Source: Emiliania huxleyi CCMP1516
Taxonomy: Eukaryota > Haptophyta > Isochrysidales > Noelaerhabdaceae
Reading direction: 5' to 3'
DNA: 64,000 nucleotides
NCBI RefSeq assembly: GCF_000372725.1
Contig: NW_005201231.1
Span: 229,637-293,636 of the forward strand
In this document: one piece after another, positions 37,142 through 47,890 of the stretch
How the letters are laid out: each line of letters starts with the position of its first letter
Numbering within the stretch: position 1 is the first letter of the stretch
The notes under the pieces: model-generated
The model's database searches: none
The model's input: the letters and a program-made list of their open reading frames with translations, nothing else
Told to the model about the DNA's origin: nothing
Program-made: the position numbers and the translations under genes

Positions 37142-39453
37142 TCGTACTCGTCGCCGTGGCGAATGGTTGGGGCAGCTGACCCGTGTGCGGGGTAACCCGC
37201 GCGCGGGGAAGCTTCACGGGTTCGAGTCGTCAAACATTGAGCAGGAGGTGTGCCGAGGGGGACCGGGAGGCGGTAAGCCGTCGTCGCCCGGCGCTGCTTG
37301 CAGCACCATGGCGAGGGCGCTAAGAGGTTCCTCTTTTCCGCGCCCCCCCCGCAAGGCGCGCGATACACCATAGTCAGGGCACGATGCCGGCGTGAACACG
37401 ACTAACTGACGGATCCGCTCCTGACAGTGGCATGCACCGCGCTGCGGCCACTGTCTTTGTTTGAAATTAAAAGTCGAATCAGAGCGGCGTCGGCGTTGCC
37501 CTGAGTTTTCTCCCCCGGAGCGCCCGTCCGGGACCGCTCCGGGACGCACGCCGGCGAAGCACCATCCCGCGGCGCGGTGCGGCGGCGTCACAAATCCGAC
37601 GGCAGAGCACCGGGACGCGGGCGAGTGATCTGAGGTCCAACTAGGCGTATGCATTGCTCATCCAGGGCTATCACCTGGACCTATCAACAGGCGCCTGCGG
37701 CGCCGTGGTCAGGAGGTGTTGTTCACACCTGCCCAACCATTCATACAGCACAGTATACCAGCACATGTACAGGGTTGCGATTGGGATGTGGAGATCTCAT
37801 TTTTTGAGCTAGATCTAGCCTTCGTATGAAACAAAAGCAAGGCGGACATGGCAGATCGCTCTCGGGCCCACAGACGGCTAGCACCACACTCCTCTCCTTA
37901 AAATCCCTGTGTGGTGGCGGCGTGCCGTCCTCCCATCCCTCCTTCGGGTTGTCTGTTTTCTTTCTTTCTTTTTCTCGGGCCCACAGACATCCCGCACACC
38001 CGCCGCCCCCGCGCGCGCCCCACCCCGGCCGGGAGAAAGGGGAGTGACAGTTTGGGACGGCGACAGACGAGATACCTCGCACTCCAGAGAACGCAGAGAA
38101 AGTCCGGCTCATGCGCCCCAAGCTGACCATCTACCGCACTGCACACTTCCGCCCCCTCGCTCCCAACCCATCCACCTCGCCGAGTCTGCACCCGGCCGCC
38201 AAGCGAAAAATTCTTTTCTCGGATCGTGTTGCAAGTCCCAAAAAGGCACGTGTGGGTCGTGAACTGGCCGGAAGGTCCCAGTCATTGGAAAAAGAAACAA
38301 ACCGGCGCCGCGCAGTCGAGCACAGTGCGGGGTGTGGACCCTGAGTTGACCAGGGGTTGTGCGCTGGGCTCTCCTGCTCGGCTCCAGCCAGTAGACAAGT
38401 CTTGTCATCAACAGAGTAGAAGGATCTGACCTCGGGGCCGATGTGACCAAGCGCTGGTAGCGTGGTTTAACCTCACACCCATGGTCTCACAGTGTGCCGG
38501 CAGTCGCCGAGCAGTGTCGCTCACACAAGCCGCAGCACAAGTGACTGAAGGCCAGTGAGGGCGAGCCCATCGCTGTCACAGCTGTGGCAGCCGCACAGTA
38601 GGCTGTGTCAACTGTGCAGAGTGTGTGAACAGCAGAGGAGCTGCTCTCCAAGCCAAAGAGCTGCATGCCGCCGATGGGAGGCGCTGTCGAGGTTCGCCGA
38701 GCGCGGCGCAGGTTGGAGGACACCGTCACCGACGAGCGCGTTGGACTTTTCACTCCGGACAAAAAACGCGGCACAGCGGACGGTGCGGGGCGTGCCGCAA
38801 ACTTAGCGGCGAGGCGCGGGACCGTCTGTGGCGAAGTGGGTCGCGTCCTCCGATTTCCTCAACTCACGGTCCACTCCCTATCTCTGTCCCTCGTTTCGGT
38901 TGTTGGTTTTCTTTTTAAATTCTTCTTTTTCGGGAGAGGCTTCTCCGACCTTGGTTGGTGTACGTGCGCGCCCCGTAGTCCCCGTGGTGCGTGGATTCGG
39001 TCTCACTACACCGTGCGTGAGTTCTTGAGCACTCCAAGTAAAAAAGTAAAAAAAAAGTGCTCCCTAACCTAAGTGCTCCATCCAACATCTCTACAGGGTA
39101 CAGCGCTGTACACTCTACACCCTCTACACCCCCCCTCAGGGCTCGACTGCGTGACTGAACTCGTGGCTGGGACCACTAGACAAGCGGCGCGGCGTGTGCT
39201 TGCCGCCAAACATACAGCCCAGGCGCACAGACAGGTCAGCTAGCGAACGGGCTGGCTGGCTGGCTGGCCCAATCACAGCTATCACCTCGACCCAGCTCGA
39301 CCGTCATGTTGAGGTCGCCAGGCACATGCTGCTAGTGGGTGACGGGGTGTGGGTCGGTACCAAGTGTGCAACAGCGACTAGACGTCGCCGGGGAGCAAGA
39401 CTCCATCGACCCTAGACAGAGGTCTAAATCGCAACCGCGCCCTCGCTCGACTC
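37142..39453. other. 2.3-kb intergenic block with repeats
   Basis: This holds the inverted copy of the 20.6 kb repeat (37560-37742), a reverse copy of the AAAG/GGGATGGGAGG repeat (37880-37985), and diverse noncoding DNA. Frames at 38111-38344 (RKILFSDRVASPKKARVG) and 38665-39072 are open but show no convincing protein character. Confidence 0.45.
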
Positions 39454-41114
39454 TCAGTTCTTGTCCTCGTTGTCGGGGTCCCAAGGGTCCAGGTAGACGT
39501 TCCAGTTAATGGCGTTGCCCCACTCGTCGTGCGAGGCCTTCTTGTTCGCCTTCTCGACCTGCAGCTTGCGGCGGCGGTCCTCGTTGCATCCGGTCAGCCA
39601 GCCCTTGTGCTCGCAGAAGGACTCCGAGAAGCGGCAGATGCTCTTGCAGACGTCGGTCTCCTCCTTGTAGGCCTCAAAGTTCCAGATGGCGCGGTCGGGC
39701 ATCGGGTCGTCCATCATGTACGGCGGAATGTACGGCTCCAAGCCGAAGTCGGTGGGCACGTGCTGGCTAGACGAGCTAGGGTCGCAGGCCGAGGCGAGCC
39801 CGGGCTCACGGCCCGGCGGGAAGGGCGGGCCGTCGGCTGTGTTGACCTCAGGGCAGGTCTCGACGGTCCAGCCCTCGTAGTAAGAGGCGGGGCAGCGCGT
39901 GCGGCCCTCGAAGGCGGACTTGATCGCCATCTCGTTTGGCCGAATCGAGAGGATCTCCTTGATCGGCTCGTACTCCTGGATGGCCGCGCCCACCGCGAAG
40001 TTGAGGTAGTCCTTAAACGGCAGCGCTGTGAGGGTCGCGTACGCGCCGGCGATCGTCCCGCCGTGCGTGTGCATGCAGGGCATCTCCTTCATGTAGTCCA
40101 TAACAAAGGTCTGGGGGGGGGGGGGGGGGGGGAACCCCCTGGGCATTTTTTCGAACGGGAACCCCCCCTAACTCATCACCTGGGGGACCACCGGGGAAGG
40201 GACTTTCTTCTTTCTCTTTTAAAAAAAGAATTTGCCCTACAAAGGCGGCTCCTCCGGGATTTGGGGGGGGGCCCTCCTCCCAAAGGGGATGCACATGAGC
40301 GGACCCTTGGACTCGCCGGCGGCAAGCAGCTCGTCGTACTCGGCGGCGGTGGTGAGGGCCGAGTCGTAGAGTGGCGTCGTCACAAAGGCGAGGTAGGGGT
40401 CGAACTCCTCAAGGCGCTCCTTGAAGGCGGTCACGACCGTCACGCAGCTGACGGTCTTGCTCTGGATGAGCGAGGCGAGATCGGTCAACGGCATGTAGTA
40501 AAGGTCCGAGGGCCCGGTGTACGCCACTGCGGTGGGCAGGTCGAAGGTGACGTCCTCCGGCGAGTTGGACGTGGTTGGGAAGTCGATCATCTCCTTCACC
40601 AGCGTCAGGTCGTCGTTGCGGTAGAGGTAGGAGGTGGCCTCGGGCGACACGGCGTTGTAGATGGTCTCGGTGATCTTGTCAATCTTCACCGTCTCGGTCA
40701 CGTGCCACGAATCCTCGTCCCAGAACTTTGAGATGAGGGCGTCTGTCCAGAAACGGGCAGCCGCGCGTGAGCAGCAGGTACGATCTAGGCTCATGGTAGG
40801 ACGTCGTGGGGTTTAAGATCTAGTATCGCGGTACCATTCGGCGGGACGCCCGTGCGCCACGCCTCCATTCCTGTCATGTGCGACATGATCTTGAGAACAT
40901 ACGAGTTCAGCTCTGGAGTGCTGTTGATCACCGCCTTGGCGACGGTCTCAACGCTGTCCTCGCCGAAATTGGCGCTCACAGCAGCAAAGTCTTCGATGAG
41001 CCCGCTAACCATACGAGCGGTCATGTCCTCCAGCGTGTTCGGCGCGCTGGCAAAGGCATCGACGTTGGCGATGCCCAACAGGCCGAGTAGGAGGGGCGTG
41101 CGTGCGACGAACAT
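39454..41114 (-). CDS. Secreted amidase-like protein, central part damaged
   Basis: Exon 1 begins MFVARTPLLLGLLGIANVDA, a signal peptide, and continues NTLEDMTARMVSGLIEDFA. A following exon (from about 40745) reads ISKFWDEDSWHVTETVKIDK and reaches an amidase-signature N-terminus: LASLIQSKTVSCVTVVTAFK, LEEFDPYLAFVTTPLYDSAL, and GPLMCIPFG. In amidases this leads to VKD and the Ser-Ser-Lys core, but here sequence quality collapses (40105-40262). Coding resumes with FVMDYMKEMPCMHTHGGTIA and a Cys-containing C-terminal part (DVCKSICRFSESFCEHKGWL) ending DPDNEDKN. The catalytic core is absent, either lost in assembly or genuinely deleted. The two ends may even belong to different genes. Confidence 0.55.
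40105..40262. other. Anomalous homopolymer-rich segment, possible assembly junction
   Basis: A 19-21 base G run followed by AACCCCCTGGGCATTTTTTC, a CCCCCCC run, TTTCTTCTTTCTCTTTT and AAAAAAAG, then another G run, looks like low-quality read ends joined together. It lies exactly where the conserved amidase core should be. Confidence 0.55.
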
Positions 41115-41366
41115 CTGTGCGCCGCAAGCGCACGAAGGGTGACTTGGATGGGGGTACAGAGGGGTGCAACTCACAAGACGCTGAACACAAAAGAATTCAA
41201 CAAACAGAACTCTCTCGCACAGCACACAGGTTCGACACAGGTACCAAAAGAGGCACAGCCTGCGACGGACCTTTAGAAGGCGCCGTCGTCCTCATGGAGG
41301 TGGGCACGATCGGGGGGACAGTCGAATCCGCGAGCACCGTAGTGCTCGCCGAAAAGACCATCCCCA

Positions 41367-42185
41367 TCATCCCAACCCCCGGCGACCCCCTCGCCGCTTG
41401 CCCCGCCAGCGGGCACTGCGCGACCCACCCCCGCGCCCTCGACCGCGCCCCCCGCCAGGAGCATATCGCATCACCACCGCCCGATCCTCGTCGAAGAGCA
41501 GAATCTTTCCCGCCTTCACCAGCTCCTTCCACCCCTCCGTGTCCTGCAACGTCGTGGCGCCAGCCCATAGCTCCGGCCCTCCGTCGCAACATCCCGGCCC
41601 CTGTTCCGGCATAGCGTCCAAAGCCGCCCTAACCCTAGGGCAGCGCGCCGCGTCCCATGCCGCCTTCTCAGCCGCCTGGATAGCCGCCCACTGGGCAACC
41701 GAGTAGTGGGAGGGGCGAGATTGGCGAGCAGTGGGAGGGCCGTCCGGCTCGGCGCCGCGCGCCGCGCCCGAAACCGCCCCCGCTGCCTCCTCCTCGACCT
41801 CCTCGTCGGTTGCCGTGCCCACCGCATGCTCCTGGGACCTCGCAAAAGAAGAATGAGTCCAGACTCCGACCCCCGCCGCAACGTTCGGAGACTGCGGTGT
41901 GGGTTCTCGCGCAGCTGCGCGTGCGGGTAGTCCGCACGCTCAGCCTCGCTCGCAGCCGCCGCCGCAGCCTTCTCCGCCTTGTTCGCCTTCTGCCGGGCCT
42001 TTTTGGCCCTGCGAGCCGCGGCCCGAGCATCCTTCTGCTCCTCCGTCAGCTCCTCCTTCCGCGGCGCGGTGCGCTCGACGAACGAGCGCTCCGCCGCCTG
42101 CACCGGCTCGCGGTCGCCCGCGGCCTTCTCGTGCTTCAGGTCGAAGGTCGCCGTCCCGTAGCCAGGGACCTCATACCTGAGCTGC
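41367..42185 (-). CDS. Charged coiled-coil protein with RGG-like tail (5' end missing)
   Basis: The upstream exon reads LRYEVPGYGTATFDLKHEKA then a Lys/Ala/Glu coil (EELTEEQKDARAAARRAKKA RQKANKAEKAAAAAASEAE). A second exon from about 41822 reads DEEVEEEAAGAVSGAARGAE, HYSVAQWAAIQAAEKAAWDA, GWKELVKAGKILLFDEDRAV and ends in GGGRGRGRGGGSRSARW. An RNA-binding role is suggested only by the RGG tail. The first exon starts at an AG acceptor near 42185, so the true start lies further upstream. Confidence 0.55.
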
Positions 42186-43025
42186 GACACATGCCTAAAA
42201 AAACCCAGGCAGGCAGGCAGGCCAGTAATAACCAAGCTTTTTTTCAGTGTATGTAGCTCTTACGTACATTCCCGGAGGAGGACTGCTGACGGGGTTTGCG
42301 ATGAGGAGCGATCCGAACGTGGTATTCGGGTGATCAGATCACTACCGCCGAAACGCAAGAGCACTGCGACGCATCGGGCTCATGCTAGCATCCACCTCGC
42401 GAGCCGACCGTCTGGCTCAGCGAGGCTGCTGCGGAGCACTCGCGGGCCGATTTCTGGCCCCCAGCGAGGCCGCTCGGTTCGCTCCTCAACGCAAACCCGG
42501 TCGAGTGAGCTTTTTTTGCGAAACCTTCTCCATCCAGCACCTCCTTACCACAGCTAGAGTAAGAGAACTAAAAGGGAACCCGTAGTGGTGATATACACAA
42601 ACGGAAACAGGAAAACACTGCGGGGTTGTGCTTGTGGGGCTGAAAATGGGAACCGAACGGCCGCGAGCGTGTGGGAGTGCGTTGCGCTTGCCGAGCCTAC
42701 TGTACGAGCTACGAGCTACGACGGGTTGCGACCAGAACAGTGGCCAGATACGCGGGGTCGCCGACAATCACAAGAGCTCTTTCGTAAAGCCGTAGGGGGG
42801 GCACTTGACCGGACTTGACCTGACGGTCACGTGCCCCCCCCCTTTGGTGGGGGGCTAGCTACTGCGAGGTCCACCATCTGTGCACGCAATCCATGACGGT
42901 TTCACAGCTATCACCGCTAGCTCTAGCGCAGCTACTGCGGGGTCCACCGTCTGTGCACTGTTGCGAGGACAGCGAAGAGGCACTGGCACTGGGGCACTGC
43001 ACTGAGCTCTGTGCACTCGAGTCGC

Positions 43026-44713
43026 TTAGGCGTTGGCGGCTGTCCAGTGCCCGACGACTGCCCAGTGCAGTGTCAGCTGAACTTGACCGTCGCCGCTCCG
43101 GGCGCCTAGAAAAGGACGGTGCGGACGATAAGGAAGAAGCGTGTGTGAAGAGGTGTCCCCCCGCCGCGCCGCCTCGCGCGCCGCGGCGAGCAGCGCGTCC
43201 AGCACCGGCTGTGAGGCGTGGTGGAAGACGGCGAGGTGGAAGGGAAAACTGCCCGTGTGCTCGTCCTGCCGTGGCCAGCGGCAGGCGTGGGCAGGAGAGG
43301 GCAGAAGGGAGTGGTGGCCCCGTGCGTGCGCGTCCTGCTGCGCAGCGCTCGGCTCGCGCGCTATCAGACTCAGCGCCGCCTCCTCGCCTGCCGCACCTAG
43401 CGACCACGCAATCTGGGGTGAGCTCGCCCAACCGACGAGGACGCCCCGTCCACCTCCTCGCCCGCCGCGCCCAACCGCAGCAGCTGCGGCAGCGTCCAGC
43501 TCCCGTCGCCGCGGGGCGGGTGCGCCTTGGAGAGCAGGCCCGCCACTTACAAGCGCTGTTCAGCTACTATTACTGCTACTACTGTCATTATTGTGCGCCT
43601 CGGAGAGCAGGGCCGCCACTTATTGGAATCGCTGTGATTATTCTGCTACTGTTCCTATTCCCATTGTGCGCCTCGGAGAGCAGGGCCGCCACCGCAGGCA
43701 CTCGGCCACCCGCGCGCCTCGCCTCGCCCCCGCCGGCGCCCGCCTGGCCGCTGTCGCCGTGGCTCGCGTAGTGCAGAGGGAGGGAGAACGTGCGGTCCTC
43801 GGTCGAGGCGGCGGCGGGCAGGGCCGAGAGCCTACGTGCTGAATACGCCGACCTCAGGGCGGGAGGACGGTATTGTGCAGTGTGTTCAGAGCACCGCGTG
43901 AATACAACGGAGACGAATACAGTGAATCCGTATTCCGCTTCTAGGGCCGAGAGCAGCGCGCGCACGACGGCGGTGGGCGAGGCGTGGAGTGCGGCGAGGT
44001 GGAGGGGCAGCTTCCCGTCCTTCCGCGGCGCGGCGGCGCTCTGAGGCGCGGACTGCAGCAACAGCTTCACCGCGTGCACGCTCGCGCGCGCAGACGCGGC
44101 GGCGAGGTGCAGCGGCGTGCTGCCGTCGTGCGTCCTCGCGGCGGCGGAGGTAGTGTCCGCCTCTAGCAGCCGCTGCAGCAGGTCGAGCGGCGCCGCGTGG
44201 TTCGCCGCCGCACAGTGCAGCGGTAGCCTCGCCCCTTTCCCGGCAGACCTCGCCGCCGCCGGGTGCGCCTCGAGCAGAGCGCTACACACCCCGGCGCTCG
44301 CGCCGGCCACTGCAGCGACATGCAACGGCAGAAGGCGGCCGGGACCCCAGGTGCGCGGCGCGGCGGCGTTCGCCTGGACGATGGCCCGCACCGTCGCCTC
44401 CGACGCCCGCCGCTGCAGCGCGACGTGCAGCAACAGCCGGCCCGCCGCATCGGGCTCGGCCGCCTCTGACGGAGCAGCGCGCAGGCGAGTCGCAATCGCG
44501 CGCGCAGGTGCGCGGTGCTCGAGCAACACGTCGCACGGCACGGCGGCTTGCCACGCGCTCGACGACAGCACGTTCCGCGCGGCGAGGCGCCAGGCTCGTG
44601 CGACGCGGCGGACCGCCAGCACCGTGCCGATCGGCAGAAGAGCGATGACGGCCTCCAGCGGGTCGCCCTCGAGAAGCACACGGTCATTAATTGCCTCAAT
44701 CGAAGCCTCCATG
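43026..44713 (-). CDS. Ankyrin-repeat protein with introner-split repeats
   Basis: From ATG 44713 (MEASIEAINDRVLLEGDPLE) a short F-box-like head (EAVIALLPIGTVLAVRRVAR) precedes at least six ankyrin repeats: LLLHVALQRRASEATVRAIV, LLPLHVAAVAGASAGVCSAL, LPLHCAAANHAAPLDLLQRL, STPLHLAAASARASVHAVKL, LPLHLAALHASPTAVVRALL, SLPLHYASHGD and FPFHLAVFHHASQPVLDALL. Exons 44713-43955, 43828-43672 and from 43525 join through GC-AG introns. Downstream, EAALSLIARE and FPFHLAVF require one or two more introns with unresolved boundaries before the stop at 43026. It is a protein-interaction scaffold, partner unknown. Confidence 0.8.
43526..43671 (-). mobile_element. Intron made of two inserts between three copies of a 27-base target
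   Basis: GTGGCGG(C/G)CCTGCTCTCC(G/A)A GGCGCAC occurs three times (about 43692, 43618 and 43543 in sense order). Between copies lie two related 45-50 bp inserts (AATGGGAATAGGAACAGTAG; AATAATGACAGTAGTAGCAG). The GAG|GC and AAG|GC copies give the splice sites. Confidence 0.75.
43829..43954 (-). mobile_element. Introner-like element family A, copy 4 (intron, open frame)
   Basis: The sense strand starts GCTCTCGGC, then CCTAGAAGCGGAATACGG, and ends TTCAGCACGTAG; the exon resumes GCTCTCGGC, an exact 9-base duplication. The 126-bp length is a multiple of three and has no stop, so retention would add 42 residues (starting EAEYGFTVF) between two ankyrin repeats. Confidence 0.85.
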
Positions 44714-45355
44714 GTACAGCTTGGGCGATTGCACAGCGGGCGCGGGGTGGAAGCTTGGGTAAACGGGCTCAACGGGCTTGAAGCCAGCGAACGCCCGGTT
44801 TGTCTTGTGCGTGCTGGGCTGTGTGTGGCACTACCTCCGCGCCGATTTTCTTTTTTCAGGGTGTGCGTTGAAGTAAACTTAGGTGTATTGTTGGCAGACA
44901 AGACTCAGAGCTCACACAGAATCACAGCGGGAGGAAAGCGGCGAGTCGCAATTCCAGGGGTCGTTGTGGCGGGCCACCCTGTCCAGAGAGGCATGGATGC
45001 CAATCTGGGGTCTCTCGACCGAGTCTGATTTCGCCTCGCCGCCTCCCGGTGGTGGCTGTAGAGCCAAAGCGGCGGAGATGGCGGGGGAGGGCGGGGGATC
45101 GAGGAAAGCACGACTCGCACCGACCCTTCACGAACCGAAAGGCTGCACCCGGGGAAGGCACAGTAATCCCCGGGCACGTGTTGGGCGCCCCGTTCCGTCT
45201 GGGGCTAGGTCGGCTCAGGGCCCCGTAAAAAGAATTGAAATGCACTCTCTCTCCCTGTCGACATTGTCCCGATTTGCTGCTCTGGCTCATTCCCTGCGTC
45301 GCGAAGGGGCTCCTGGTAGGTTTTCGCCACAGCGCCGCCCTTCGGCTTGGCGAAT

Positions 45356-45490
45356 ATGGCGACCGTGCTTGACGGTCCGCAAATGTTCCTTCTCCCGCTG
45401 CGCGACATCGAGGCGGGTGAGGAGCTCACGCATTACTACAATTTGGGTTCCCTCCTCCGCCACGTGCGTGAAGAGAAGAATAGGATGTAG
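45356..45490 (+). pseudogene. SET-domain C-terminal fragment
   Basis: The 44-residue frame MATVLDGPQMFLLPLRDIEA GEELTHYYNLGS carries the L.A.RDI..GEELT..Y pattern that closes SET methyltransferase domains. No upstream NH(S/C)..PN part was found in the 500 bp before it, so it is a broken copy or the last exon of an unresolved gene. Confidence 0.4.
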
Positions 45491-46048
45491 CGTTGAATGA
45501 GTATAGGATGTAGCGCTATGTAGCGCTGAATATTTATGATAATGAGAAAATGGTGACCACGCGTTATATTGTCGGAAACTCATTGTCGGAGCCAACCCTC
45601 GGAGAGTATTCTCATCATATACATCATACTAGCTAGTGTCGTGTCCACTAGCTCCGAGTAGGTGCGTTCTGCTGCTAGGGGAAACTCAGAGCGCGGTATA
45701 CTTACTATCTATCCCTCGGAGACCGTGTTATGGATGGCCCTGCGACTGCGCACCCCCCCCCTAGGGCTAGGGCTCTCTAGCCCGTAACCCGATGCCAATC
45801 GTCTGGCCCGCTGGGTGCGCTTCTTAGCTCCCCCCGGCCCTGGGCGTGCGGTTAAATGACTGCACTCCAAGTGCTCCAAGTCTCCGGCGCGACCGCGTGC
45901 GCTTTAGAGCGCAATTAGAGAAGGCTGCAAAGTATTTTACGCAACGAAGGCCTCTCTAGCCGTCAGTGAGAACTATTCTCGAGGTCTCGAGGGATTAAAA
46001 TACGGTTTCGCCGGCGCCGTTACGCGTTCCCTCACGGTGTGTTGGGCC
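45491..46048. other. Intergenic with repeat copy at 45785-45882
   Basis: It contains a copy of the GCACTCCAAGTGCTCC repeat (see 11940-12115), a tandem GGATGTAGCGCTATGTAGCG near 45505 and AT-richer DNA upstream of the next gene. No other feature was seen. Confidence 0.45.
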
Positions 46049-47890
46049 ATGCCGTCTGCAAAGGTCGCTCCTTCACTGCCTGGAGATGCGCCGGCTGCTG
46101 AGGATGAGTGCACCTTCAACTTCATCAACGCCCAGTTTCTCCGCGACTACGGCGGGAAGAACCTGCCATTCTTCCAAGAGCTTCGGGCGAGGCACAAGGA
46201 CCAGATAGTCGAGCAGACGATGACGTATACCGACGTCGTGCAGGGCAAGTTCCGCGACGACCTGTTGTCCGTCTCGCATCGTTGGATGCAGGGGGACGAG
46301 CCTGATCCAGATGGTGAGCAGCTCAAGGCCATCCAGGAGTTCCTGCGCGAGGATCCAAAGGGAAAGGAGATAAAGTACGTGTGGATGGACTCGGTGAGTA
46401 TGCCGCAAGACCAGCCCAAGGGCACCATCAAAGACGCTGATAAGACGGCGTTCAAGAAGATGCTCGCGGAGGTGTGCGCTGTGCGCGCGCGCAATGGCAC
46501 CGCGGTTCCATGGGACTGACTCGGATCACGGCCACCCTCGCCGCAGGTCAACATGCTGTACCTCGGCACGACTGTCCTCATCCTCCTCGACCGCTCGTAC
46601 ACCTCGCGCTTCTGGACGCAGTTCGAGGCGTGGCTCTCCATGCAGCAGGCGTTGCCAGGAGGACTCAGGTCGAGTGTTGGAACGCAGGGTGAGCGCTTCC
46701 ACATCAAGTGCATTCAGAACGCCGTCGAGCAGGCGGATCAGCACGCGCAGACGCTCAAAAACGACTGGGCGAATAAGACGCCAGACGACGCACATGCCAT
46801 CCTCTCGAAGCCCGACATTAGTGTCACCAACCAAAAGGACAAGGATGGCCAGCTGCCTAAGATCAAGGCCCTCAACACGACGGTGCAGGCCGCCTTTATC
46901 CGTATCAAGCAGCAGAGGGACAAGGTGGAGCGAGAGGCGAGGGACGCTGAGACGGCGCTGGACGACGCGGCGGCGGACCTTGAGGCGTGCATGCAGAAAT
47001 TGAAGACCGAGAAGCTGGAGCACGAGCGCCTCGCGGCCGCTGTGCAACAGGCAAAGGAGGAGCTGGAGGCCTGCAAGAAGCACGGGTGTGCCACGGACCT
47101 TCCTCGGCTGAAAGAGGAGATGGCCAAAGCGGTCAAGGAAGAGGACTACGACAGAAAGGATGTCCTGAAGGAGAAGATCAGCGCCATCTCCGGTATCGAG
47201 CCCGCAGCCGCGAAGGTTGAGAAGGCCGAGGCGGAGCTTTCCGAGCAGCGGAAAACGTTGGATCAGGCGGAGGACGAGAAGGCGGATCTCCAGATTGCGC
47301 ACCGCGCCTCTTCCCGGCGGCTCACGGAGGCGCAGAACGAGGCAGCCAAGGTCCGCAAAGAAGCGGAGCAGCAGCAGACGACGTCCGGGCTGGCTACTAA
47401 GCCCGTGCCAGCGCGCAAGCTCGCTCCCGACGCCCGCTCGGACGACCAATCGAATGGGCAGCCTGCTCCCGCAAAGATGATGCGCGACGATCTCGACCCC
47501 GTGCGTCAGAGCAAAGGGCTGCACATGGAGGCGGACGGCGAGTTCCCGGGCATGATCTCTGCCGAGAAGCTCGACGGGTGCTGGTGGTCGGCGATGCCCT
47601 TCCCACCGTTCATCATCCCGCATATGTGCATCAACCGCGTGTCGCAGGGACCGCACGAGTACAAGCAGTTTATCTGCATGCACGTGGTGGGCCCCATCTT
47701 CATCCCGATCAACAACGTGCGCCGGCGCAAGAAGAAGAGCAACGACTTCGCGCTGGTAGGAAACGCCGAGTACAGCGTGGTTAAAATGGACGATTTCGAC
47801 CACTCGACCAGCTCGTGGTGTGGCACGTGGGCCGGCGGGGCTTTCTTCCAGATCAAGCTTTGCGGGAAGGACCCGCCGCCGCGCTACTAA
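46049..47890 (+). CDS. SHRW-motif (HET-like) protein with long coiled coil
   Basis: Exons 46049-46471 and 46547-47890 join in phase 0 by a GT-AG intron to give 588 residues. The N-terminal domain has DDLLSVSHRWMQGDEPDPDG, IKYVWMDSVSMPQDQPKG and NMLYLGTTVLILLDRSYTSR FWTQFEAW, a pattern (SHRW ... DS.S.PQ ... RFW..FE) shared by algal and oomycete proteins related to fungal HET domains. Residues about 230-420 are a charged coiled coil. The C-terminus has GCWWSAMPFPPFIIPHMCIN and a beta-like end (WCGTWAGGAFFQIKLCG). It may take part in signalling or self/non-self responses; this is inference. Confidence 0.75.

Noticed and set aside
38111-39072. Possible small genes
   Set aside because: Open frames are short and compositionally unconvincing, and no splice model improved them.
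40013-40294. Extra ORF through the poly-G segment
   Set aside because: Runs across homopolymers that look like assembly noise.
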